Positions 19,047 through 28,520 of a stretch of DNA of 64,000 nt are shown here, piece by piece. Position numbers and translations under genes: made by a program. Origin of the DNA: Alphaproteobacteria bacterium. GTDB taxonomy: Bacteria > Pseudomonadota > Alphaproteobacteria > Caulobacterales > Caulobacteraceae. The DNA lies in NCBI GenBank assembly GCA_018820205.1, contig JAHJOK010000059.1, positions 62,001 through 126,000 on the forward strand. The letters are read 5' to 3'. The notes beneath the pieces are model-generated. The model saw only the letters and a program-made list of their open reading frames with translations. It had not been told where the DNA came from and made no database searches. Within the stretch, counting starts at the first letter, position 1; every line of letters starts with the position of its first letter.

Positions 19047-19949
19047 TCACAGGCTGGTGTCCGTCGGCAGAACCGGCGCCTCGCGCAGCAGCACGATGGC
19101 GATCCGCCGGTTTCCGGCCAGCGACGGGTCATCCGGATAAAGGGGATCCGACCCGGCCTTTCCCGCGACCGAATAGACCCGGTCCGCATCGACGCCGGCG
19201 GTCTGGAGGATCATGCGGGAGGCATCGGCTCGCTGGGCTGAAAGAGGCCAGTCGCTGGGGGACGACGCCCGGCCGGAACCGGCCACGGCGCTGGTGTGAC
19301 CCGAGATCGAGATGCGGTTCGGCAACCGGTTCACCACCCCGGCGATGGCCCTGAGCAACACCTGGGCGCGCGCATTGGGCCGTGACGAGTTCTGCTCGAA
19401 CATCGATCGACCCTCCTGGTCGACCAGTTGGATCCGCAGGCCTTCGGGCGTCTGGTCGATGATCAACTGTTTCGACAATTCAGCCAGTTCGGGCATCCGC
19501 TGCATCGCCTGACGCAGCGATTCGGCGGCCGAGGCGAACTCGGCGGCCTCGCGGGCGGCGATTTCCTCGCGCAACTCCTCCTCCGAGGCCGCGGCGAGGT
19601 TGGCGCTGGATCCGGCTTCCTCAGGCGCATCCATCGGCGCCTCCGGGGCTTGCTGTTCCAGCACCGACATCGATCCCGCGCTCTTGGACCCATCCTCTCC
19701 GAGCGACGTGCCGCCGAGGATGCCGCCGGAGCCGGAGGTGGTCTGGGACACGCTGGCGGGCGCGAAATATTCGGCGATGCCGCGCTTCTGTTCCGGGTCG
19801 GTCGTGTTGATCAGCCACATCAACAGGAAGAAGGCCATCATCGCGGTCACGAAGTCGGCGTAGGCGACCTTCCACGCGCCGCCGTGGTGGCCGCCGCCGA
19901 CCACCTTCTTGACCTTCTTGATGATGATCGGACGATCGCTGGCGTTCAT
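19047..19949 (-). CDS. motB: Flagellar motor protein MotB
   Basis: KKVKKVVGGGHHGGAWKVAYADFVTAMMAFFLLMWL; OmpA-like RISISGHTSAV. Confidence 0.95.
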   Translation of the reverse strand: MNASDRPIIIKKVKKVVGGGHHGGAWKVAYADFVTAMMAFFLLMWLINTTDPEQKRGIAEYFAPASVSQTTSGSGGILGGTSLGEDGSKSAGSMSVLEQQAPEAPMDAPEEAGSSANLAAASEEELREEIAAREAAEFASAAESLRQAMQRMPELAELSKQLIIDQTPEGLRIQLVDQEGRSMFEQNSSRPNARAQVLLRAIAGVVNRLPNRISISGHTSAVAGSGRASSPSDWPLSAQRADASRMILQTAGVDADRVYSVAGKAGSDPLYPDDPSLAGNRRIAIVLLREAPVLPTDTSL

Positions 19950-20058
19950 CGACTCGGGACCACGGAAACTTCTGACGACCGTGGGTGATCGAGGTTAATG
20001 CGACGTTTCCCGTTGAACGGTTGTCGTCCGGGTCCCGACCTCCTAAACCCACCGCCAC

Positions 20059-20143
20059 GCGGATGTGGCGGAACTGGTAGACGCACCAGATTTAGGTTCT
20101 GGCATCGAGAGATGTGGAGGTTCGAGTCCTCTCATCCGCACCA
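20059..20143 (+). tRNA. tRNA-Leu (anticodon TAG)
   Basis: GCGGATG/CATCCGC acceptor, CCAGA-TTTAGGT-TCTGG arm, long variable arm, CCA encoded. Confidence 0.97.
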
Positions 20144-20153
20144 TGGTCTTCGG

Positions 20154-20193
20154 GCGCTGACGCTCGGCTCAGGCAGTCTCGCCGCTTGAGCGC
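20154..20193. repeat. Diverged copy (R3) of the tRNA-associated palindromic element
   Basis: GCGCTGACGCTCGGC...CGCCGCTTGAGCGC; shares CGCTC and GCTTGAGC blocks with R1; 10 nt after tRNA-Leu. Confidence 0.5.
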
Positions 20194-20196
20194 ACC

Positions 20197-20228
20197 AAAA
20201 AAGCCCGGAGCGAACGCTCCGGGCTTTT
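20197..20228. terminator. Bidirectional terminator between tRNA-Leu and APC permease
   Basis: AAAAAA-GCCCGGAGCG-AA-CGCTCCGGGC-TTTT. Confidence 0.85.
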
Positions 20229-20251
20229 CAGTTTCAGAACCGTCGGACGAT

Positions 20252-21934
20252 CTAGTCCTTCTGGTTGTCGACGCCTTCGCTGAAGGACTCGGCCGGGGAA
20301 GACAGCGTCGGGTCCTCGGTGATGTCGATGCCCTTGGCCAGCTTCGAGTTCCAGAAGCCGTAGACGGCATAGATGATCGCGCCAACGACGGCGTAACCCC
20401 CCAGAAGCATCAGCGGCAGCGGATTGTCCTCGGCCGCGTGCTGGAACATCGGGATCAGGTTCATGGCTGCCAACGACAGACAGGCCAGAATGCCCAGGCC
20501 CGCCGTGATCACGCCACCCGGCACACGGAACGGACGCTCCATCTCCGGATGCTTGATCCGCAGCATGATGACGCTGAGGCAGACGATCGAGAAGGCCGTC
20601 GCGGTGCCCAGAGACACCAGGTCGCCCAGGATCGAGATCGGCAGGAAGGCCGCAGCGATCGAGATCATGATGCCCAGAACGATGGTGCCGATCCAGGGCG
20701 TGCGGAACTTCGGATGGATCACGGCGAAGGCGCGCGGCAGCAGGCCGTCGCGAGCCATCGTGTAGAAGACCCGGGTCTGGCCGTAGCAGAGAACCAGCAT
20801 GACCGAGCTGAGGCCGGTGATCGCGCCGATCTTGATCAGGAAGCTGACGAGGTTCAACTGCCCGCCCTCGGCCGTGGCCAGCGGCACGTCGGCCCAAGTC
20901 AAAGCCATTCGGTCGATGGCGACCGCGATCGGGGCAGGCGACGCCAGCTCCAGATAGGGGACCACGCCGGTCATGACCGCCGCGACGGCCATATAGATGA
21001 GCGTGCAGACGAACAGGGCGCCCAGGATGCCGATCGGCACGTCCTTGGACGGGTTCTTGGCCTCGGCTGCAGCGGTCGAAACCGCTTCGAAGCCGACGTA
21101 GGCGAAGAAGATGATCGCTGCGCCGCGGAAGATTCCCCCGGTGCCGAACTGATCCCAGGTCCCTCCCTCGGGGGTGGGCGGGATGAAGGGCACCCAGTTG
21201 TCCGGGTTCACATAGCTGATGCCGACGCCGATGAAGACCAGGAGAACAATGATCTTGATGACCACGATGGCGTTGTTGATGTTCGCCGATTCGCTGACGC
21301 CCAGGACCAGCAGGCCGCACACGGCGGCGATGCCGATGGCGGCCACTAGGTTGAACGTGCCCGTCATCGGGAAGCTCGTGGCGCCCGCGTCCTGGACCAA
21401 CTGGACCAGCGGCGTCGCCCATTGGGGGCCTTCGCCCCCGGCATAGGCAATGGTCGGGAATATCTGCTGACTTATGCCGAAGTCACTCAGGATCGAAACG
21501 ACATAACCGGACCAGCCGACCGCCACGGTCGAGGCAGCGACGCCGTATTCCAGCACCAGAAGCCAGCCCATGATCCAGGCGAAGACCTCGCCCAGGGTGC
21601 CGTAGGCATAGGTGTAGGCGGAACCGGACACCGGCATGGTCGAGGCCAGTTCGGCGTAGCACAGGCCTGCGAGGGCGCAGGCGATGCCGGCGACGACGAA
21701 CGACAGCATGATCGCCGGCCCGGCATTGGCCGAGGCCACCTGACCGGTCAGAACGAAGATACCGGCGCCGATGATGGCGCCGATGCCGAGGCTCATCAGG
21801 TTGATGGGGCCCAGCGTGCGTTTCAGCTCGCTCTTGGCGGCTTCCTTCTGGATCTGGGCTACGGATTTTCTGAGGAACAGACGGTTCCCCTTGGGCCTAA
21901 GGCCTTCTGCGGACATGAAGTCGCGCCCCCTCAA
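20252..21934 (-). CDS. APC-superfamily amino acid permease (cationic amino acid transporter type)
   Basis: GIGAIIGAGIFVLTGQVASANAGPAIMLSFVVAGIACALAGLCYAELA; likely start 21916. Confidence 0.93.
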   Translation of the reverse strand: MRGRDFMSAEGLRPKGNRLFLRKSVAQIQKEAAKSELKRTLGPINLMSLGIGAIIGAGIFVLTGQVASANAGPAIMLSFVVAGIACALAGLCYAELASTMPVSGSAYTYAYGTLGEVFAWIMGWLLVLEYGVAASTVAVGWSGYVVSILSDFGISQQIFPTIAYAGGEGPQWATPLVQLVQDAGATSFPMTGTFNLVAAIGIAAVCGLLVLGVSESANINNAIVVIKIIVLLVFIGVGISYVNPDNWVPFIPPTPEGGTWDQFGTGGIFRGAAIIFFAYVGFEAVSTAAAEAKNPSKDVPIGILGALFVCTLIYMAVAAVMTGVVPYLELASPAPIAVAIDRMALTWADVPLATAEGGQLNLVSFLIKIGAITGLSSVMLVLCYGQTRVFYTMARDGLLPRAFAVIHPKFRTPWIGTIVLGIMISIAAAFLPISILGDLVSLGTATAFSIVCLSVIMLRIKHPEMERPFRVPGGVITAGLGILACLSLAAMNLIPMFQHAAEDNPLPLMLLGGYAVVGAIIYAVYGFWNSKLAKGIDITEDPTLSSPAESFSEGVDNQKD

Positions 21935-22116
21935 TGCAAACTACGGCGATCCCTCCCCGGGGCCGCCTTCCGGGGCGGACGCTAACGACGGATCAGCCGA
22001 CGCGCAACGCGGTTTCCAACCGATGAAGGCCCGGCGACGGTTTCGTGAACAGACAGCCCGACGTTCGCATGCGGAATCCTTGGTCTGACGGGGCCGGTCA
22101 GGTTACTGGAGCGGCG

Positions 22117-24552
22117 ATGACGCTGCCGATCCATGCCGTGCTCGATGAGTTGAAGATTGCGGTCGCGATCAATCCGGCCGTCGTCCTGGCCGCGCCGCCC
22201 GGAGCAGGCAAGACCACGGTTGTTCCTTTGGCGTTGCTGGACGCCGAATGGCTGGGAAATCGCAAGATCCTCGTGCTGGAGCCCCGCCGGATCGCCGCAC
22301 GCGCCGCCGCCGAACGCATGGCGGCGACTCTCGGGGAATCGCCGGGCCAGACGGTGGGTTACCGCACGAGACTGCAAAGCCGGATCGGACCGGACACGAG
22401 GATCGAGGTGATCACCGAGGGAGTCTTCACCCGCATGATCCTGGACGACCCCGGCCTGGACGGGATCGGCGCGGTCCTGTTCGATGAATTCCATGAGCGC
22501 AGCCTGGATGCGGACCTCGGTCTGGCCCTGGCCCGCGAAAGCCAGACGCTGTTGCGCGATGACCTGAAGCTGATCGTGATGTCGGCGACACTCGACATCA
22601 CGGGCGTATCCCGGCTGCTCGATTCCGCTCCGGTGATCGAGGCCGAGGGTCGGGCGTTTCCGGTCGAGACGCTTTATCTGGGTCGCAATCCCGCCGACAG
22701 GATCGAGGACGCCGCGGCACGCGCCTGCCTCAAGGCCTTGGGCGAGCAAAGCGGCTCCATCCTGGCCTTTCTGCCGGGACAGGGTGAAATCCGCCGGACA
22801 GCCCAGCGGATCGAGGCGCAGTTGCGCGATCCCGGCGTCGATGTGGTCCCCCTGTACGGCGCGCTGGACAAGGCGGAGCAGGACCGCGCGATCCAGCCGC
22901 CCGCGCCGGGCCGACGCAAGCTGGTGCTGGCCACATCGGTCGCCGAGACCAGTCTGACGATCGAGGGGGTGAGGGTCGTTCTGGATTGCGGGCTGTCGCG
23001 CGTGCCGCGCTTCGAGCCCTCCAGCGGCCTGACGCGGTTGGCGACCGTGCGGGTCAGTCGGTCGTCCGCCGAGCAACGCAGGGGCCGCGCTGGTCGAACC
23101 GAGCCCGGCGTCTGCTACCGGTTGTGGGACGAGCAGGAAACGCGAGGTCTGGTCCCGCATCAGCGGCCCGAGATTCTGGAAGCCGACCTGACCGGGCTGG
23201 CGCTCGATCTGGCGCGTTGGGGGGCGCGCTCGACGCAGGGTCTGGCGCTGCTGGACGCGCCGCCGGCCGGGGCGATGGCGGAGGCGCGCGCGGTTTTGAC
23301 ACGGCTCGGCGCCCTGGACGGGGAGGGGACGCTGGCGGATCACGGGCGACGTCTGGCCGGAATTCCACTTGCCCCGCGTCTGGCCCATCTGGTCGCCGTC
23401 GCCGCCGATGAGGGCGACGCCGGTCTCGGCGCCCGCATCGCCGCCGTGATGAGTGAACCCGGGCTGGGGGGCCAGGACATCGACCTGCGGGAGCGCTTGC
23501 GAGGATTCGACCGGGATCGGTCGAGCCGGGCCGAGGATGCACGCCGTCTGGCGCAGCGTTGGGCGCGGGCGGCGTCCGGCGCGAGACGCGGGGCGGCGGG
23601 CGGCGCCGATCCGGGCCGTCTGGTGGCCGAGGCCTTTCCGGAGCGGGTGGCGCGCGCGCGCGGCAAACCGGGCGAAGTGCTTCTGGCGTCCGGCCGGGGC
23701 GCTTTTCTGGACGAGACCGACCCCCTGGCGTCGGAGCCATGGCTGGCGGTGGCCGATCTGGGCGGCGGCGATTCGCGAGACCGGATCCGTCTGGCCGTTC
23801 CGCTCGACGTGGCGATGCTGGAACACCGCCTGGCGGTGGAAGACAGGCTGGTTCGAGAGCCTTCGGGTCGGATGGTCGTGCGCCGGATTCGACGCCTCGG
23901 CGCCATCGTTTTCGACGAACGGATCACCGGTGCGCCTGATCGCGCGACGATCACCCGGGCCCTGCGCGCCGACATCGAACGCACAGGCCTGTCCGATCTG
24001 AACTGGGGCGAGAAGGCCCGGGCGCTTCGGGCGCGGCTGGCGTTCCTGGGAGGACTCGAAGACGGGTGGCCGGACATGACCGACGACGGGCTGTTCGCGA
24101 CCCGCGAGACCTGGCTCTGGCCGTTGCTGGAGGACGTTCAGGCGGTCTCCCGGATTTCAGATGCGGCGATGGAGCAGGGACTGAGGGTTCTGGTTCCGTG
24201 GGACCGGCAACGCGTCCTGGATGAGGTTGCGCCACTGCGCCTGTCGACGCCGCTCGGCTCGGCCGCGATCGACTATGGCGCCGAGGGCGGACCGCGGGTC
24301 GACATTCGGGTGCAGGAACTGTTCGGCCTGATCACCCATCCGACGGTCGCAGGCGGACGGACGCCATTGACCCTGGCTCTGCTGTCGCCGGCGCGGCGGC
24401 CGATCCAGCTGACCAAGGATCTGCCGGGGTTCTGGCGCGGCTCGTGGAAGGATGTCCGCTCGGAGATGCGCGGTCGCTATCCCCGTCACCCCTGGCCGGA
24501 GAACCCGGCCGAGGCGCCGCCGACGAACCGGGTCAAGCCGCGCGGGACCTGA
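22117..24552 (+). CDS. hrpB: ATP-dependent helicase HrpB
   Basis: APPGAGKTTVVPLAL, DEFHERSLDADLGLAL, SAEQRRGRAGRTEPGVCYRLW; start moved from 22045 to 22117. Confidence 0.93.
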   Translation: MTLPIHAVLDELKIAVAINPAVVLAAPPGAGKTTVVPLALLDAEWLGNRKILVLEPRRIAARAAAERMAATLGESPGQTVGYRTRLQSRIGPDTRIEVITEGVFTRMILDDPGLDGIGAVLFDEFHERSLDADLGLALARESQTLLRDDLKLIVMSATLDITGVSRLLDSAPVIEAEGRAFPVETLYLGRNPADRIEDAAARACLKALGEQSGSILAFLPGQGEIRRTAQRIEAQLRDPGVDVVPLYGALDKAEQDRAIQPPAPGRRKLVLATSVAETSLTIEGVRVVLDCGLSRVPRFEPSSGLTRLATVRVSRSSAEQRRGRAGRTEPGVCYRLWDEQETRGLVPHQRPEILEADLTGLALDLARWGARSTQGLALLDAPPAGAMAEARAVLTRLGALDGEGTLADHGRRLAGIPLAPRLAHLVAVAADEGDAGLGARIAAVMSEPGLGGQDIDLRERLRGFDRDRSSRAEDARRLAQRWARAASGARRGAAGGADPGRLVAEAFPERVARARGKPGEVLLASGRGAFLDETDPLASEPWLAVADLGGGDSRDRIRLAVPLDVAMLEHRLAVEDRLVREPSGRMVVRRIRRLGAIVFDERITGAPDRATITRALRADIERTGLSDLNWGEKARALRARLAFLGGLEDGWPDMTDDGLFATRETWLWPLLEDVQAVSRISDAAMEQGLRVLVPWDRQRVLDEVAPLRLSTPLGSAAIDYGAEGGPRVDIRVQELFGLITHPTVAGGRTPLTLALLSPARRPIQLTKDLPGFWRGSWKDVRSEMRGRYPRHPWPENPAEAPPTNRVKPRGT

Positions 24553-24554
24553 CT

Positions 24555-25367
24555 TCAGGCCTCGTCGGTCACCGCATAGATCATCACGCCTGTGGCGACG
24601 GCCAGGTTCAGGCTGTCGGCCCGGCCGCGCATCGGAATCTTGACGTTGACGTCGCAGGCGGCGGCCAGGGCGTCGGTGAGGCCGGCCTGTTCGTTGCCCA
24701 TCAGGATCAGGGTCGGCCGTTGATAGGCGGCCTCCCGATACCCCACCGTGGCGTCCAGACGGGTGCCGACCACGCTGCCGGGCCAGGTTTCGCGCCATCC
24801 GAGGAATTCCGTCGGGGTCGCCCTGGCGATCGCCACGGCGAAGACTGACCCCATGGTCGCCCGCACCGCCTCGACCGAGAAGGGATCGACGCAGTCGCCG
24901 ATGAGGATGACGCCGCCGCAGCCGGCCGAGTCGGCGGTGCGGATGATCGTTCCCAGATTGCCGGGATCACGCACCTGTTCCAGCGCCACCCAGCAGGGGG
25001 CGGTGTCGGGCGTCAGGTCCGAAAGCGGCGCGTAGGCCTGCTCGAACACGCCCAGAACCGTCTGCGGATTGTCACGCCGGCTGATCTTCTCGAGGATCGG
25101 ATGGGTCACGGTGACGACCTCGCCGCCTGCCGCCCAGGTCGCATCCCTGGCGCGGTCCAGCAACGGATGAGGACGCGCCTCCATCCCGACCAGCAGGGTT
25201 CGAGGCGCCCGATCCTGATCCAGGGCCTCGCCGATGAATTTCAGCCCTTCGGCCAGGAACAGACCCGTGGCGTCGCGCTCCTTGCGCATGTGCAGCGCGC
25301 GGACCGACTTGACCGTGTCATTGGTCAGGGAGGTGATCAGGCGCGGCTCTCTCACGACGCCGACCAT
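24555..25367 (-). CDS. TrmH/SpoU family RNA 2'-O-methyltransferase
   Basis: LEQVRDPGNLGTIIRTADSAGCGGVILIGDCVDPFSVEAVRATMGSVF...LMGNEQAGL. Confidence 0.92.
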   Translation of the reverse strand: MVGVVREPRLITSLTNDTVKSVRALHMRKERDATGLFLAEGLKFIGEALDQDRAPRTLLVGMEARPHPLLDRARDATWAAGGEVVTVTHPILEKISRRDNPQTVLGVFEQAYAPLSDLTPDTAPCWVALEQVRDPGNLGTIIRTADSAGCGGVILIGDCVDPFSVEAVRATMGSVFAVAIARATPTEFLGWRETWPGSVVGTRLDATVGYREAAYQRPTLILMGNEQAGLTDALAAACDVNVKIPMRGRADSLNLAVATGVMIYAVTDEA

Positions 25368-26299
25368 CGCGCGAAGAAGGACAGGCCGATGGCGCGGGCG
25401 TCGGGACCGTCTTCGGACAGGGCCAGTTCGCCCCAGTCGATGCGCCCGCCCCGCGAGGCTGTCGCCTCGGCCATCATGTGCGCCAGCGACAGACCGGAGA
25501 TGCGGGCGGCGTAGGCGTTCAGCAGCAGGAAATCGGCGTCGTCAGCCAGCAGGGCGGCGCAATCGGACAGCAGCGCCGGCATGTCCTCGAACAGGCGCCA
25601 GACCTCGCCCGTGGGCCCACGCCCGTATTTGGGCGGGTCGAGGATGATGCCGTGATATCTGGAGCCGCGCCGGACCTCGCGGGCGACGTATTTCCGGGCG
25701 TCCTCGACGATCCAGCGGATCGGCTTGTCGGCCATGCCTGACAGTTCGGCGTTCTCTCGCGCCCAGGCGACCGATTTTTTCGACGCATCGACGTGGGTGA
25801 CCTCGGCCCCGGCGGCCGCGCAGGCCAGGCTGGCGACTCCCGTGTAACCGAACAGGTTGAGGATGCGCGGGCGTTCGTCCGGCGCTCGGCGGGCGCCGGC
25901 CAGGTCGGTCGAGTCCGGGAACGCTCGAATGCGCCTATCCAGCCACTCCCAGTTCGCGGCCTGCTCGGGGAAGAAGGCCAGGTGACGGAACGGGGTGAAG
26001 CGTCCGGTGAAACGAACGTCGCGCCAGCTCAAGGAGAAGGTGTCGACCGGACCGTTCGCAAAGCGCCAGCGGCCCGCCTCATCCTCGTCGTCCGGATCGA
26101 AGGTGGCGCCGGCCCCCGTGAACGCCTGCGGATCACGCGGCCGCCAGAAGCACTGAGGCTCAGGCCGGACCACCGTGTAGGGGCCATAGCGTTCCAGCTT
26201 TCGGCCTTCGCCGCTGTCGAGCAGGGCGTAGTCCGACCAGCCTCGGGTCACGAGGGTCTCGGGCATCGGCGAAAGAACGGGGGGCATCGGCAAGGCCAT
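25352..26299 (-). CDS. Class I SAM-dependent rRNA methyltransferase (RlmI/RlmL-K-like)
   Basis: RILNLFGYTGVASLACAAAGAEVTHVDASKKSVAWARENAELSG, DPPKYGRG. Confidence 0.9.
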   Translation of the reverse strand: MALPMPPVLSPMPETLVTRGWSDYALLDSGEGRKLERYGPYTVVRPEPQCFWRPRDPQAFTGAGATFDPDDEDEAGRWRFANGPVDTFSLSWRDVRFTGRFTPFRHLAFFPEQAANWEWLDRRIRAFPDSTDLAGARRAPDERPRILNLFGYTGVASLACAAAGAEVTHVDASKKSVAWARENAELSGMADKPIRWIVEDARKYVAREVRRGSRYHGIILDPPKYGRGPTGEVWRLFEDMPALLSDCAALLADDADFLLLNAYAARISGLSLAHMMAEATASRGGRIDWGELALSEDGPDARAIGLSFFARWSAS

Positions 26300-26305
26300 A
26301 TGCCG

Positions 26306-27736
26306 TCAGGCGGCCTCTCGTCCAGCATCGACGGCGATCGAGGGGGACCCATCCACCCGTTGGGGGTCCGCGCGATGGCGGGTCTTGTCCCACGCGAACG
26401 GCTCGACGATGAGGCGCCACAGGGCGTGATAGAAGGCCAGGCTGAGCAGGCTCCAGTAGACGGGCGCCAGGAGCATGTCCGTCGCCGTATAGGAAACGCC
26501 CGCCCGTCGCGCGCCGATCAGACCGCTGAGCCATGCCGCTGCGGTCCCGACAGTCAGTACGCCGAGCGCGAAAGGAGGCGTGTCCGGCGGCAATCCCGCG
26601 GCCCAGGCGAGCGCCACGGTGGCCGCCACCCAGGCCAGGGCGACAGCATGAGCCGACGCGGCGGCGAGCGATGCTCCGAGCGTCAGGGTCAGAGCCAGCC
26701 CGCCCCGCAGTCCGAGCCCCCGAACGTCACGGGTGTGCACGCCCCAGGTCTGCATGAACCCTTTCAGCCAGCGTGTTCTCTGGGGCAGCCAGTCGGCGAG
26801 GGTCGAAGGCGGCGGCTCGTATGTCGGGCGCGACAGAACGCCCAGTCGCCCGCCCGCGCGCCATAGGCGGAACCCCAGGTCCGCATCCTCGGTGACATTG
26901 TGCGCGTCCCATCCGCCGACCGCCTTCAGGGCGTCCGCGCGGAAATGATTGCTGGTGCCGCCCAGAGGGAAGGGCATTCCGAGCCGCGCCATGCCGGGCA
27001 GCGTCACCTCGAACAGGGATGCGTATTCCACGGCGAACTGTCGATCCAGGAACCGGCGTCGGGTCCCGTCAGGGCTGCGTATCCGCAGCGGCGCCTGAAG
27101 CGCCCAGAGGGACCGCGACCGGTCGCGGGCGAAGCGGGCGACGGCCTCGCGAAGCTGCAGGGGGTCCGGATCGTCCTCGGCATCGTAGACGGTGACCAGA
27201 TCGCCGGTGGAGGCCGCCAGCCCGCAGTTCAAGGCGCGAGGCTTGGTGCGGGGGCCCGCCTCCGGCTCCGGCGCGACCAGAATCTTCAACCACGAAGGGG
27301 CGGGGCAGGCGGCGGCCGCGGCGATCGTCTCATAGTCGTGAGCTTCGAGGATCAGGAAGCCGTCCAGTCGATCGGGGGGATAGTCGATCGCCGCCAGTCT
27401 TTCCATCAACTGCGGCAGGACCTCCGCCTCGTCGAGCAGGGCGACCAGAACCGTATAGCGAGGAAGGCCCTCCGACGGCGGCGGCGCGATCGAATCCGAC
27501 GCTCCGCCGCTGACGATGGCCAGCACAACCCGCCACAGTGCGGAGACGAGAAAGCCCAACTGGACCGTGAAGATGACCAGGACGGCGGTCAACGACCTGT
27601 CAGCGAGGAAGGCGATCGCCAATCCGAGGCCCAGGCCGGCGACCACGATCCCCTGACCCCAGCCGAGACCGCGCCTCGCTGCATACTGGTCGTACGGCCG
27701 CAGGCCCTCGCTCGCACTCGCCCCTGTTTCCCCCAT
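26306..27736 (-). CDS. Membrane glycosyltransferase, GT2 family
   Basis: YTVLVALLDEAEVLPQLMERLAAIDYP, VTVYDAEDDPDPLQL, NVTEDADLGFRLWRAG, QRTRWLKGFMQTW. Confidence 0.92.
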   Translation of the reverse strand: MGETGASASEGLRPYDQYAARRGLGWGQGIVVAGLGLGLAIAFLADRSLTAVLVIFTVQLGFLVSALWRVVLAIVSGGASDSIAPPPSEGLPRYTVLVALLDEAEVLPQLMERLAAIDYPPDRLDGFLILEAHDYETIAAAAACPAPSWLKILVAPEPEAGPRTKPRALNCGLAASTGDLVTVYDAEDDPDPLQLREAVARFARDRSRSLWALQAPLRIRSPDGTRRRFLDRQFAVEYASLFEVTLPGMARLGMPFPLGGTSNHFRADALKAVGGWDAHNVTEDADLGFRLWRAGGRLGVLSRPTYEPPPSTLADWLPQRTRWLKGFMQTWGVHTRDVRGLGLRGGLALTLTLGASLAAASAHAVALAWVAATVALAWAAGLPPDTPPFALGVLTVGTAAAWLSGLIGARRAGVSYTATDMLLAPVYWSLLSLAFYHALWRLIVEPFAWDKTRHRADPQRVDGSPSIAVDAGREAA

Positions 27737-27853
27737 AGATCACGGCTATCCCGCCACATGGCGGCGGGCAAGTCGTTGGCGTCAGGACGGCAATGGCGTT
27801 ATGCAAGGCAACGCTCGGCGCGAGCCTGTGTCGGCGTGGTCTCCAAGGAGCAG

Positions 27854-28501
27854 GTGCGTATCGGCGTGACGGTGACTTCTTCAAACTCCCCCGCCCGTTC
27901 CAGCCGAAAGCCCAAGGGCGAGGGTCATGCGCGGCGCGCGGAAATCCTGGCCGCCGCCGAACGGCTCTTCGTCGAGGTCGGCTACGAAGGGGCGACGATC
28001 CGCAAGATCGCCGACGAGGTGGGCCTGTCGTCGACCGCCCTCTACATGCATTTTTCCGAGAAGAGCGAAATCCTGCACGAGATCTGCAAGGGCGCGTTCG
28101 ATCGTCTGCAGGCCGCGAACGCCGCCGTAGTGGCGGAGGCCGGGCCGGCCGATGTCCGCCTGCGTCGGTTGATGGAGGCCTATATCGATTTCGGCTTCGC
28201 CAATCCCAACGCCTATCGCCTGATCTATCTGACCCGGCCGGTCGAGGCGCGCGACGGGGCGCAAAGCGCCTCACAGTCGTTGGGCGGCGACCTGTTTCGG
28301 GCGTTCGAGGACATCGTCGAGGAAGCGGCGGCCGCCGGCCGGCTGAGGGGCGAACCGCAGGCGACGGCCCAGACGCTGTGGGCTGGCGCGCATGGCATCG
28401 TCTCGCTGATGATCACCAAGCCATATTTCGACTGGGTCGATCGGGCGGTGCTGACGAAGACGATGATGGACGCGTTGTTCATCGGCCTTCTGCGGCCGTG
28501 A
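27854..28501 (+). CDS. TetR/AcrR family transcriptional regulator (start uncertain)
   Basis: RRAEILAAAERLFVEVGYEGATIRKIADEVGLSSTALYMHFSEKSEIL HTH; upstream part of ORF 26900 is antisense to the GT2 gene. Confidence 0.88.
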   Translation: MRIGVTVTSSNSPARSSRKPKGEGHARRAEILAAAERLFVEVGYEGATIRKIADEVGLSSTALYMHFSEKSEILHEICKGAFDRLQAANAAVVAEAGPADVRLRRLMEAYIDFGFANPNAYRLIYLTRPVEARDGAQSASQSLGGDLFRAFEDIVEEAAAAGRLRGEPQATAQTLWAGAHGIVSLMITKPYFDWVDRAVLTKTMMDALFIGLLRP

Positions 28502-28520
28502 CGTTCGCTCGCCTCAACGG

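Noticed and set aside
20092-20385. Minus-strand ORF ending ADERTRTSTSLDART, and plus-strand ORF 20114..21349
   Set aside because: The first is antisense to tRNA-Leu; the second runs antisense through the APC permease gene.
21982-23826. 614-aa antisense ORF opposite hrpB
   Set aside because: Mirror-frame artefact; hrpB has clear helicase motifs.
26900-28501. 533-aa call for the TetR ORF
   Set aside because: The first two thirds are antisense to the GT2 gene; only the part from about 27854 has TetR character.
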